From an uncultured Actinomycetes bacterium (GTDB lineage: Bacteria > Actinomycetota > Acidimicrobiia > Acidimicrobiales > Microtrichaceae): a stretch of 37,383 bases of DNA. The stretch spans positions 1-37,383 of the forward strand of contig CAIYGQ010000063.1 of NCBI GenBank assembly GCA_903925745.1, given 5' to 3'. Of this stretch, positions 22,027-29,517 are shown piece after piece (positions within the stretch are counted from its first letter, which is position 1; each line of letters starts with the position of its first letter). Below the pieces are notes generated by a model, which was given only the letters and a program-made list of their open reading frames with translations, was not told the origin of the DNA and made no database searches. Both the position numbers and the translations under genes were made by a program.

Positions 22027-22115
22027 TGCGACGCAACACGACGATCGCGGTGGTGGTGCTCCTGGCCGTCATCGTGGGGGCGACCTTCCTGCAGCTCGTG
22101 GTCCTGGCTCGGTGA
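22026..22115 (+). CDS. Tiny single-TM membrane peptide, translationally coupled
   Basis: A 29-residue ORF: MRRNTTIAVVVLLAVIVGAT followed by FLQLVVLAR. Two Arg at the N-terminus and one at the C-terminus flank a continuous hydrophobic helix of about 21 residues. The ATG overlaps the stop of the SAM-hydroxide adenosyltransferase (TGATG), and GGAGGA lies at 22009-22014, about 11 nt upstream. No family is known to me. The good Shine-Dalgarno, coupling and clean TM design favour a real small protein, although chance cannot be excluded. Confidence 0.5.
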   Translation: MRRNTTIAVVVLLAVIVGATFLQLVVLAR

Positions 22116-22137
22116 CGCAGCGCCCCGGGGTCGTGGC

Positions 22138-22143
22138 TAGGGT
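22138..22143 (+). promoter_or_regulatory. -10 element (TAGGGT) of the acyl-CoA synthetase gene
   Basis: TAGGGT ends 10 nt before GTG 22153, predicting a 3-nt leader. Confidence 0.5.
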
Positions 22144-22152
22144 TCGACTCCG

Positions 22153-23664
22153 GTGAACCTGGCCAACATCGTCGAGCCCCACCCCGCCGACAACGTCGCG
22201 CTCATCAGCCGCGGCCGCACGACGACCTACGGGGAGCTGCGTGAGCAGGTGGCCCGTCTGCGCGGTGGCCTCCAGCGGCTCGGGCTGGAACCCGGTGAGC
22301 GGGTTGCGGTGACCGCGTCCAACAACTGGTACTCGGTCGTGTCGTACCTGGCGACGGTCGGCTCCGGGCTGGTGGCCGTCCCGCTCAACCCGCAGAGCCC
22401 GGCCGCGGCGCTGCGATCGGAGCTCGCCGAGATCGGGGCCGCCGCGGTGATCCTGGGTCCGACCAGCCAGTCGAACTTCGACGAGGTCGACCGGTCGACA
22501 CTGCCCGCGCTCCGTCACGTGGTGCGCACCGGCGCCACGGACGGGGACGACCTGGACCTGGACGACCTGATGGCCGGTGACCCGGCGCCGGTCATCGACG
22601 TGGATCCGTCGACGCTGGCGGTGCTGATCTTCAGCTCCGGGACGGCCGGTCCGCCGAAGGCGGTGATGCTGACGCACGCCAACCTGTACGCCAACATCCA
22701 GCAGGCCCTCGCCGCCCAGCCCGACCGGCAGCGGGACGACGACGTGGTGTTCGGCCTCCTGCCGACCTTCCACATCTTCGGCCTCAACGTGATGCTCGGC
22801 CTCTCGCTCGCCACCGGGTCGCGGATCCTGCTGGTGGAGCGCTTCGACCCGGCGTCGGCGATCGAGGCCATCGAGCGGCACGGCGTCACCGTCATCGCCG
22901 GTCCCCCCACCATGTGGGCGGCCTTCGCCGGCATGCCGGGCGTCGCTGCCGATGCGTTCTCGTCGGTGCGGACCGCCGTCTCGGGAGCGGCCAAGCTGCC
23001 GATCGAGGTGGCCCAGGCGATGGAGGACCGCTTCGGCGTCCACATCGAGGAGGGGTACGGCCTGACCGAGGCCGCACCGGTCGTGACGTCCTCGGGCGGC
23101 ACGGGTGCGCCCTTCGGTTCGGTCGGTGTCCCGGTGCCGGGGCTGGAGTTGCGGATCATCGACGACGCCGGACACGACGTGCTGGTCGGCGACGTCGGGA
23201 ACCTGATCGTCCGGGGCCCGAACGTGTTCGTCGGATACTGGGAGGACGACGAGGCGACATCCCGGGTGATCGTCGACGGGTGGTTGCACACGGGCGACAC
23301 CGCGGTCGTCGACGACGACGGCTACCTCTACATGGTGGACCGGGCCAAGGACCTCATCATCGTGTCGGGGTTCAACGTCTTCCCGGCCGAGGTGGAAGAG
23401 GTCCTGTCCCGGCATCCGGCGGTGCAGGCCTGCGCGGTCGCCGGCGTCCCCCACCCCTACACCGGTGAGTCGGTGCGGGCCTACGTGCAGGTCGTCGACG
23501 GCGCGTCGGTGGAGGAGGAGGAGCTGATCGGCTTCTGCGCCGACCACCTGGCCCGCTACAAGTGCCCGAACAAGGTCTGGTTCATCGACCGGATCCCCCA
23601 GGGTCTGACGGGCAAGGTGCTCCGCCGCGAGTTGCTGGCCTCGGACGAGTCGCCCGTCGACTGA
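22153..23664 (+). CDS. AMP-dependent acyl-CoA synthetase/ligase
   Basis: A 503-residue ANL-superfamily enzyme that activates a carboxylic acid, probably a fatty acid, to acyl-AMP and then acyl-CoA. LIFSSGTAGPPKAVMLTHANL is the ATP-binding P-loop motif. EEGYGLTEAAPVV is the A5 region. DGWLHTGDTAVVDDDGYLYM, DRAKDLIIVSGFNVFPAEVE and GLTGKVLRRELL follow, the last with the catalytic Lys near residue 494. The full domain order is complete. The start GTG 22153 is set by TAGGGT 10 nt upstream. The chain length of the substrate cannot be told. It stands between the SAM hydroxide adenosyltransferase and the rex operon on the same strand. Confidence 0.88.
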   Translation: MNLANIVEPHPADNVALISRGRTTTYGELREQVARLRGGLQRLGLEPGERVAVTASNNWYSVVSYLATVGSGLVAVPLNPQSPAAALRSELAEIGAAAVILGPTSQSNFDEVDRSTLPALRHVVRTGATDGDDLDLDDLMAGDPAPVIDVDPSTLAVLIFSSGTAGPPKAVMLTHANLYANIQQALAAQPDRQRDDDVVFGLLPTFHIFGLNVMLGLSLATGSRILLVERFDPASAIEAIERHGVTVIAGPPTMWAAFAGMPGVAADAFSSVRTAVSGAAKLPIEVAQAMEDRFGVHIEEGYGLTEAAPVVTSSGGTGAPFGSVGVPVPGLELRIIDDAGHDVLVGDVGNLIVRGPNVFVGYWEDDEATSRVIVDGWLHTGDTAVVDDDGYLYMVDRAKDLIIVSGFNVFPAEVEEVLSRHPAVQACAVAGVPHPYTGESVRAYVQVVDGASVEEEELIGFCADHLARYKCPNKVWFIDRIPQGLTGKVLRRELLASDESPVD

Positions 23665-23738
23665 ACCCGTCGCCTCTGGCCGTCGGTTCCGCTCCGTGGG
23701 CCCGGCGCAGGGCTTTGTGGGCGCGACGACCGCTGCGT

Positions 23739-23744
23739 TACCGT
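23739..23744 (+). promoter_or_regulatory. -10 element (TACCGT) of rex and the heme operon
   Basis: TACCGT ends exactly 7 nt before ATG 23751. Upstream, TTTGTGGG at about 23713-23720 is only half of a Rex site. Confidence 0.5.
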
Positions 23745-23750
23745 CGATCC

Positions 23751-24443
23751 ATGACCGACTCGGGGGCACGGCGGGCCGTTCCTGACGCCGCCGTGGCCCG
23801 CCTGCCCGTGTACCACCGGTGCCTGCTCGAGCTGGAGGCCCGGGGGCGGGACACCGTGTCCTCGGAGCAGCTGGCGGAGCTCGCGGGCGTCAACGCGGCC
23901 AAGGTCCGCAAGGACCTGTCGCACTTCGGGTCCTACGGGACCCGCGGGGTCGGGTACTCGGTGCCCCAGTTGATCCTGGACCTGCGCCGGGAACTGGGCC
24001 TGACCCACAACTGGCGCTGTGTCATCGTCGGAGCGGGGAACCTCGGCTCGGCCCTCGCCGCCTTCGGTGGGTTCCGTGAGCGCGGCTTCGAGGTGGTGGG
24101 TGTCGTCGACGTCGACCCGGAACGGGTCGGTCGCCGGGTGGGCGGCCTCCGGGTCGGCCACGAGGACGAACTCGGCGGCATCGTGGCCGAGCACGACGTG
24201 GCCATCGGGGTCGTCGCGGTTCCGCCCTCGGCGGCCCAGGAGGCCGCCGACCGGTTGGTGGCCTGCGGTGTCCGGTCGATCCTCAACTTCGCGCCGACCG
24301 TGCTGGACGTCCCTGATGAGGTCCAGGTCCGCAACGTGGACCTGGCGGTCGAGTTGCAGATCCTGGCCTTCCACGAGGGTCGGCGGAGCGACGCGGTGGT
24401 CGGGTCCGTCCCGCCGGGTGTCGGGGAGTCGGCGAGCGCCTGA
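23751..24443 (+). CDS. rex: Redox-sensing transcriptional repressor Rex
   Basis: A 230-residue repressor that binds DNA when NADH is low and is released by NADH. The N-terminal winged-helix domain (about 15-85) reads ARLPVYHRCLLELEARG, then LAELAGVNAAKVRKDLSHFG and GTRGVGYSV, with the recognition helix VNAAKVRKDLS. The Rossmann domain begins CVIVGAGNLGSALAAF (GAGNLG at 94-99) and includes VVGVVDVDPERVG. NFAPTVLDVPDEVQVRNVDLAVELQIL is the C-terminal region and the end of the domain-swapping helix. It heads the tetrapyrrole operon as in Streptomyces (rex-hemA-hemC-hemD). A near-perfect target lies at 36588-36605. The ATG is set by TACCGT 7 nt upstream; longer in-frame starts run into the preceding gene. 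Confidence 0.93.
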   Translation: MTDSGARRAVPDAAVARLPVYHRCLLELEARGRDTVSSEQLAELAGVNAAKVRKDLSHFGSYGTRGVGYSVPQLILDLRRELGLTHNWRCVIVGAGNLGSALAAFGGFRERGFEVVGVVDVDPERVGRRVGGLRVGHEDELGGIVAEHDVAIGVVAVPPSAAQEAADRLVACGVRSILNFAPTVLDVPDEVQVRNVDLAVELQILAFHEGRRSDAVVGSVPPGVGESASA

Positions 24444-24462
24444 GGGCGCACCCGGTCGGGGC

Positions 24463-25110
24463 GTGCAGCTCGACGTCGACGTCCGGGGGTGGCGCTGCCT
24501 GGTCGTCGGCGCGGGACCGGTCGGCTCCCGTCGGGCACTCCGTCTGGCCGACGCAGGTGCGGACGTGCACGTCGTGGCCCCCGAGGCCACCGATGCGATC
24601 CGACTCGCCGCCTCGACGGGGCGCCTGCGCTGGTCGCCGCGTCCCGCCGACCCCTCGGACGCCGAGGGCTGCCGCCTGCTGGTGCTGGCGAGCGGCCGGC
24701 CCGAGGTCGACTCCCGTGTCGCCGAGGCCGCCGCACCGGAGGCCCTGGTCAACCGGGCCGCTGACGCCGGAGCGGGAGACCTCCGCTTCCCGGCGGTGGC
24801 GGTGGACGACGGCGTCGTGGTGACGGTCGCCACTCCGGCGGGCGTCCCGGCGCTCTCGGTCTGGCTGGCCGACCGGCTGGCCCCGGCCGTCGACTCCGCC
24901 ACCGGGTTGGATGCCGACGGCCGCCGCCTGGTCGCTGGACTGCTCGCGGAGTTGCGTGCGGAGCTGTCGGTGGCCGGAGCCGCCCCCGGCGTAGATTGGC
25001 GGTCGGGTCTGCAGCGGAGCATGCTGGACCCGGTCCTCTCGGACCTCATCCGGACTGGCCGTCGGGCCGAAGCGAAGGAGCGCCTCCAGGCGTGTCTGTC
25101 GTCGTCGTAG
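24463..25110 (+). CDS. Precorrin-2 dehydrogenase/sirohydrochlorin ferrochelatase-like protein
   Basis: A 215-residue protein matching the N-terminal (Met8p/CysG-B) part of siroheme synthase, which oxidises precorrin-2 to sirohydrochlorin with NAD+. CLVVGAGPVGSRRALRLADA is the Rossmann motif, and VHVVAPEATDAI and LLVLASGRPEVDSRVAE follow. VNRAADAGAGDLRFPAVAVDDGVVVTVATPAGVPALSVWLADRL corresponds to the active-site region with the conserved Asp. It lies between rex and hemA. With the SUMT (cobA) domain encoded downstream, it would allow siroheme synthesis. It overlaps hemA by 19 nt. Start GTG 24463 is in an adequate but imperfect ribosome-binding context. Confidence 0.82.
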   Translation: MQLDVDVRGWRCLVVGAGPVGSRRALRLADAGADVHVVAPEATDAIRLAASTGRLRWSPRPADPSDAEGCRLLVLASGRPEVDSRVAEAAAPEALVNRAADAGAGDLRFPAVAVDDGVVVTVATPAGVPALSVWLADRLAPAVDSATGLDADGRRLVAGLLAELRAELSVAGAAPGVDWRSGLQRSMLDPVLSDLIRTGRRAEAKERLQACLSSS

Positions 25111-26426
25111 GAGCAAACCACCGCACCGCCCCGCTCGAGCTGCTCGAGCAGATGACGGTCGACGGTGAGCGGCTGCCGAAGCTCCTCGCGTCGCTCGGCG
25201 GGGCCGAGCACATCTCCGAGGCGGTCGTGCTCTCGACCTGCAACCGCACCGAGGTCTACCTGGTGGCCGAGCGGTTCCACGGCGCCTACGACGAGGTGCG
25301 GGACTTCTTCTCCGACCTGACCTACCTGCCGCCGGAGCGCTTCGCCGATGCGCTCTACGTGCACTACGACGGAGAGGCGGTGCGTCACCTGTTCGACGTC
25401 GCCGCCGGCCTCGACTCGGCCGTGCCCGGCGAGCACGAGGTCCTCGGCCAGGTGCGGGCTGCGTGGGACGTGGCCCGCGTCGAGGGTGCGAGCGGTCGCC
25501 ACCTCAACCTGCTCTTCCGCCACGCGCTGGAGGTCGGCAAGCGTGCCCGTTCCGAGACGTCGATCGCCCAGCGGGTCACCTCGGTCTCGCAGGCCGCCGT
25601 GGTCCTCGCGACCGAGGAGCTCGGTGACCTGACGGACCGTGACGCGTTGCTGGTCGGTGCGGGGGGCATGGGGCGAGCCGTCGCCGGGTTCCTGCTGGAC
25701 GCCGGCGTGTCCTCGCTGACCGTCGCCAACCGGAGCCGTGAGGCGGCCGAGGAACTGGTGGCCTCGGTGGGGGCGGACGGTGGTGCCGAGCGCTGTGCGG
25801 TCGTGTCGCTCGATGCCGTGGGCGACCTGCTCGGCCGGGTGGACCTGGTGGTCACGGCGACGGGTGCGCCCGGTGCGCTCATCGGTGCGCCGACGGTGGC
25901 CGCCTCGGTCGCCGGCCGCAGCCGGCCGCTCGTGGTCGTGGACATCGGCGTGCCCCGTGACGTCGAGCCGTCGGTCGCCGACCTGGACGATGTCCGCTTG
26001 CTGGACATGGCCTGTGTCTCCGCGCTGACCGACGCAAGCCTGGCCGAGCGTCACCGTGAGGTGGCTGCGGTCCGGGTCATCGTCGACGAGGAGGTGCAGC
26101 GCTTCGTCTCGTTGGCCACCGCGCGGGAGGTCGATCCGGTGGTGCGTTCGCTGCGCGACCGCTTCGAGGCCGTCCGCCTGGGTGAGCTCGACCGGTCCGC
26201 CTCCCGGTTGCGATCCCTCGACGGCGACCAGGTCCGTGCGGTCGAGGAACTGACCCGGGCGCTCGTCGCGAAGCTGCTGCACGAGCCGACGCTCCGGCTC
26301 AAGGCCTCGGCCGGTTCGTCCCTGGGTGACCGGCTCGCCGAGTCGGTGCGCGACCTGTTCGACCTGGCCGAGCCCACCCCGGGGCCCCAGGCCGATGGAG
26401 CGGACCCGGCGCCGACCTCGGACTGA
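25092..26426 (+). CDS. hemA: Glutamyl-tRNA reductase
   Basis: A 444-residue enzyme converting glutamyl-tRNA to glutamate-1-semialdehyde with NADPH, the first committed step of the C5 heme pathway. VVVGANHRTAPLELLEQM opens the protein. LSTCNRTEVYLVAERFHG carries the catalytic Cys at residue 50. GLDSAVPGEHEVLGQVRAAW is the second substrate motif. LLVGAGGMGRAVAGFLLDAG is the NADPH Rossmann motif, and a C-terminal helical dimerisation domain follows (about 320-430). Start GTG 25092 overlaps the previous gene by 19 nt. It continues into hemC after 3 nt. Confidence 0.95.
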   Translation: MSVVVVGANHRTAPLELLEQMTVDGERLPKLLASLGGAEHISEAVVLSTCNRTEVYLVAERFHGAYDEVRDFFSDLTYLPPERFADALYVHYDGEAVRHLFDVAAGLDSAVPGEHEVLGQVRAAWDVARVEGASGRHLNLLFRHALEVGKRARSETSIAQRVTSVSQAAVVLATEELGDLTDRDALLVGAGGMGRAVAGFLLDAGVSSLTVANRSREAAEELVASVGADGGAERCAVVSLDAVGDLLGRVDLVVTATGAPGALIGAPTVAASVAGRSRPLVVVDIGVPRDVEPSVADLDDVRLLDMACVSALTDASLAERHREVAAVRVIVDEEVQRFVSLATAREVDPVVRSLRDRFEAVRLGELDRSASRLRSLDGDQVRAVEELTRALVAKLLHEPTLRLKASAGSSLGDRLAESVRDLFDLAEPTPGPQADGADPAPTSD

Positions 26427-26429
26427 GCG

Positions 26430-27359
26430 GTGGCCGACGGCGCCGTGCTGCGCATCGCCACCCGGTCCTCGCCGCTCGCGCTGGTGCAGGCGGGCCTCGT
26501 GGCCGACGACCTCCGTGGTCGGCACCCGGGCCTGGCCGTGGAGCTGGTCCCGGTGGTGACCGAGGGGGACCGCCGTCTCGACGTCCCGCTGGCGGACCTG
26601 GGTGGCAAGGGGGTGTTTGCGACCGAGGTGCAGTCGGCCGTGCTCGACGGCCGGGCCGACGCCGCGGTGCACTCGGCGAAGGACCTGCCCGCCCGTACCC
26701 CCGAGGGCTTGCGGATCATCGCCGTTCCCGCCCGCGCCGATGCCCGTGACGCGCTCATCGGTGCACCGCTCCCGGCGCTGCCGACCGGCGCGACGGTGGC
26801 GACGGGCTCGGCCCGGCGGCGGGTGCAGTTGGCCCACCTGCGAGGGGACCTCCACTTCGTCGACCTGCGCGGCAACATGGCGACCCGGTTGGACCGGGTG
26901 GGCCACCACGGCGTGGACGCCGTGGTGGTCGCGGTCGCGGCGCTCGACCGGCTGGGTTGGTCCGAACGCGTCGCCGACCCGGCGACCGCGCAGGTGCTGG
27001 ATCCGGAGCAGGTGGTCCCCCAGGTCGGTCAGGGTGCGCTGGCCGTCGAGTGTCGGGCCGACGACGAGGTGACGTCGGGCCTCGTCGTCGGCATCGAGGA
27101 CGCGACGACCCGTCGGTGCGTCGACGCCGAACGGGCATTCCTCACCACCCTCGGCGGGGACTGCGACCTGCCGGCGGGGGCGCACGCCGTCGAACGGGAC
27201 GGCCGGTTGCACCTCCGGGCAGTGCTCGCACCGCCGTCGTGGCCCTCGGCGCCCGTGCCGCTGGCCCACGTCGAGCGCAGCGGTGACGATCCGGCGAGCC
27301 TCGGCCACGCCGCTGCCCTGGACCTCCTGGCGGCGATCGAACGGGCGGGGCCGGCGTGA
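26430..27359 (+). CDS. hemC: Hydroxymethylbilane synthase (porphobilinogen deaminase)
   Basis: A 309-residue enzyme that polymerises four porphobilinogens. LRIATRSSPLALVQAGLVAD opens domain 1. VHSAKDLPARTPEGL contains the conserved Asp and Lys of the catalytic cleft. GSARRRVQLAHLRGDL has the Arg cluster, and VPQVGQGALAVECRADD follows. The dipyrromethane cofactor is attached to Cys about residue 245 in LGGDCDLPAGAHAV, where the residue before Cys is Asp rather than the usual Gly; the Cys itself is kept. GTG 26430 starts 3 nt after the hemA stop. It overlaps the next gene by 4 nt. Confidence 0.95.
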   Translation: MADGAVLRIATRSSPLALVQAGLVADDLRGRHPGLAVELVPVVTEGDRRLDVPLADLGGKGVFATEVQSAVLDGRADAAVHSAKDLPARTPEGLRIIAVPARADARDALIGAPLPALPTGATVATGSARRRVQLAHLRGDLHFVDLRGNMATRLDRVGHHGVDAVVVAVAALDRLGWSERVADPATAQVLDPEQVVPQVGQGALAVECRADDEVTSGLVVGIEDATTRRCVDAERAFLTTLGGDCDLPAGAHAVERDGRLHLRAVLAPPSWPSAPVPLAHVERSGDDPASLGHAAALDLLAAIERAGPA

Positions 27360-28837
27360 CCGTGTACCTGGTCGGCGCCGGACCGGGTGACCCGGGTCTG
27401 TTGACCCGCCGGGGTGCCGAGGTGCTGGCCACGGCCGACGTGGTCGTGCACGACCGGCTCGCGCCTGCGGAGCTGCTGGAGCTCGCGCCCCGTGGTGCCG
27501 AGTTCGTCGACGTGGGAAAGTCGCCGCGGCATCCGACCATGGCCCAGGACGAGATCAACGCCCTGCTGGTCGACCGGGGACGCGCCGGTCGCTCGGTCGT
27601 CCGGCTCAAGGGCGGTGATCCGTACGTCTTCGCGCGGGGGGCCGAGGAGGCGGCAGCGCTCCTGGCCGCCGGGGTGGAGGTCGAGGTCGTGCCGGGGGTG
27701 AGTTCGGCCTTCGCGGTGCCGGCCTCGGCGGGGATCCCGGTGACGCTCCGCAACGTCTCGACGAGCGTCACGGTGGTGACGGGTCACGAGGACCCGTCGA
27801 AGCCCGAACCACAGGTCGACTGGGAGGCGCTCGCCCGGGTCGGGGGCACGATCGTGATCCTCATGGGGGTCACCCACCTGCGGCAGATCACCGGCCGGTT
27901 GCTCGCCGGTGGTCTGCCGCCCGACACGCCCGTCGCTGCGGTCACCTGGGGCACACGACCCGACCAGCTCACCGTCCGCGCCACGCTCGCGACGATCGCG
28001 GACCACCCGGTGGAGGCGCCCGCCACCATCGTCGTCGGCCAGGTCGTCGCACAGGACCTGGACTGGTTCACCCGACGCCCCCTGTTCGGACGCCGGGTGG
28101 TGGTCACCCGCTCGCGACCGCAGGCCTCTGAGCTGTCCCGACTGCTGGGCGAACGCGGCGCGCACGTGGTCGAGACGCCCGTCATCGAGATCGGGGACCC
28201 TTCCGACGGCGGCGTTGCGCTCGACGCCGCGCTCGCCGACCTGGCCGGCACCGACTGGCTGGTCCTCACCTCGCCGAACGGCGCGGCCCGCGTCTGCGAT
28301 CGACTCACGGACGCCCGCGACCTGGCCGGTGTGAAGATCGCGGCGATCGGTCCCGGAACGGCCCGGGAGCTGGCCCGCCGGGGGATCCGGGCGGACCTCG
28401 TGCCACCCAGGTTCGTGGCCGAGTCCCTGCTCGAGGCCTTCCCGGATCCGTCGGCAGCAGGCGGACGGGTCCTGTTGGCGCGTGCCGAGGTGGCCCGGGA
28501 CGTCCTGGTGGATGGTCTGGCCGCCCGGGACTGGGAGGTCCGGGTGGCGCCCGCCTACCGGACGGTCGCCGCCCGCGTCGACGACGCGGCGCGCGATCTG
28601 GTGCGGTCCGCGGATGTCGTGACCTTCACGAGTTCGTCCACGGTCGAGCGGTTCCTGGACGCCTTCGGCGTCGCCGCCGTGCCACCGGTGGTGGCCTGCA
28701 TCGGGCCGGTCACCGCGGCGACGGCCCGGGACGCAGGTCTCGCCGTCGACGTCGAGGCGCCGGTGCACACGATCGACGGACTGGTCGACGCGCTGTGCGA
28801 CTGGGCGCGGGACGGCACCGGTGGTGGGCCCGCGTGA
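27356..28837 (+). CDS. Fused uroporphyrinogen-III C-methyltransferase and uroporphyrinogen-III synthase (CobA-HemD)
   Basis: A 493-residue bifunctional protein. Residues 1 to about 240 are a SUMT domain: YLVGAGPGDPGLLTRRGAEV, VRLKGGDPYVFARGAEE and PVTLRNVSTSVTVVTGHE are the SAM-binding and substrate motifs of CobA/CysG-A. From about residue 245, GRRVVVTRSRPQASELSRLL begins a HemD domain, with LVLTSPNGAARVCDRL, IAAIGPGTARELARRGI and VTFTSSSTVERFLDAFG, typical of uroporphyrinogen III synthase. HemD closes hydroxymethylbilane to uroporphyrinogen III; the SUMT domain then methylates part of it to precorrin-2. Such fusions are common in Actinobacteria. GTG 27356 overlaps hemC by 4 nt. Confidence 0.93.
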   Translation: MTVYLVGAGPGDPGLLTRRGAEVLATADVVVHDRLAPAELLELAPRGAEFVDVGKSPRHPTMAQDEINALLVDRGRAGRSVVRLKGGDPYVFARGAEEAAALLAAGVEVEVVPGVSSAFAVPASAGIPVTLRNVSTSVTVVTGHEDPSKPEPQVDWEALARVGGTIVILMGVTHLRQITGRLLAGGLPPDTPVAAVTWGTRPDQLTVRATLATIADHPVEAPATIVVGQVVAQDLDWFTRRPLFGRRVVVTRSRPQASELSRLLGERGAHVVETPVIEIGDPSDGGVALDAALADLAGTDWLVLTSPNGAARVCDRLTDARDLAGVKIAAIGPGTARELARRGIRADLVPPRFVAESLLEAFPDPSAAGGRVLLARAEVARDVLVDGLAARDWEVRVAPAYRTVAARVDDAARDLVRSADVVTFTSSSTVERFLDAFGVAAVPPVVACIGPVTAATARDAGLAVDVEAPVHTIDGLVDALCDWARDGTGGGPA

Positions 28838-29508
28838 ACGCACCGCTGGCCGCCGTCGTGTTCGACTTCGACGGCCTGGTCCTCGACACCGAGTGGTGTG
28901 AGTACTCGACGGCCGCCCGCGTGTTCGCCGACCACGGCGTCGAGTTGTCCCTCGACCTGTGGCGCACCTTCATCGGCACCACCGACCACCCGCACTGGGC
29001 CGACATCCTCGAGGAGTCGCTCGGCCGCGCCGTCGACCGCGCCGTCCTGGTGCCGCAGCGCCACCTGGCCAACTGGGACTGCGCCCGCTCACTCGACCTC
29101 CTCCCGGGCGTCGGCGAGCTGATCGATGCGCTCGCGTCGGCGGGTGTCCCGCTGGCCGTCGCGTCATCCTCTCCCGCCGAGTGGGTGACGGGGCACCTGG
29201 CCGAGCGCGACCTGCTCGACCGGTTCACGGCGCTGTGCAGTGGCGACGAGGTGCTGCGCACCAAGCCCGACCCGGCGCTCTACCGGCTGGCCTGTGAGCG
29301 CCTCGGCGTCGAGCCCACCGGCGTGGTGGCGGTCGAGGACTCGGTGCACGGGGTGAGTGCGGCCCGGGCCGCCGGCCTGCGGGCGGTGGCGGTGCCGAGT
29401 TCGCTGACCGATGGCATGGACTTCTCGCACGCCGACCTGGTCGTCGGCTCCTGCTCGGAGCTCTCGGTCGACCTGCTCCGTGCGGTCGCCGGTCGGGTCG
29501 GGCCGTAG
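28834..29508 (+). CDS. HAD-superfamily (subfamily IA) hydrolase in the heme operon
   Basis: A 224-residue haloacid-dehalogenase-like phosphatase. VVFDFDGLVLDTE carries motif I, with DxD nucleophile and proton donor. AVASSSPAEWV is motif II with a Ser. KPDPALYRLACERLG is motif III with Lys. VAVEDSVHGVSAARAAGL is motif IV with the Asp pair. The family includes beta-phosphoglucomutases and phosphoglycolate phosphatases, and the substrate is unclear. It overlaps the CobA-HemD stop by 4 nt, so it is co-transcribed with the heme genes. Its stop codon TAG (29506-29508) is the start of a TAGGAT promoter for hemB. Confidence 0.83.
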   Translation: MNAPLAAVVFDFDGLVLDTEWCEYSTAARVFADHGVELSLDLWRTFIGTTDHPHWADILEESLGRAVDRAVLVPQRHLANWDCARSLDLLPGVGELIDALASAGVPLAVASSSPAEWVTGHLAERDLLDRFTALCSGDEVLRTKPDPALYRLACERLGVEPTGVVAVEDSVHGVSAARAAGLRAVAVPSSLTDGMDFSHADLVVGSCSELSVDLLRAVAGRVGP

Positions 29509-29511
29509 GAT
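29506..29511 (+). promoter_or_regulatory. -10 element (TAGGAT) of hemB, leaderless type
   Basis: TAGGAT begins with the stop codon of the HAD gene and ends exactly 7 nt before GTG 29518, giving hemB-hemL a likely second promoter inside the operon. Confidence 0.5.
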
Positions 29512-29517
29512 CCGGCC

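Noticed and set aside
23710-23750. Possible Rex operator upstream of rex itself
   Set aside because: TTTGTGGGCGCGACGACC matches only the left half-site; the right half lacks TCACAA. Autoregulation is possible but not supported here.
23556-27308. Very long open frame on the minus strand (1250 codons) opposite rex-hemA-hemC
   Set aside because: It is the antisense shadow of well-identified genes; stops are rare in the alternative frames of such GC-rich DNA, and the translation has no domain, being rich in Arg, Gly and His.
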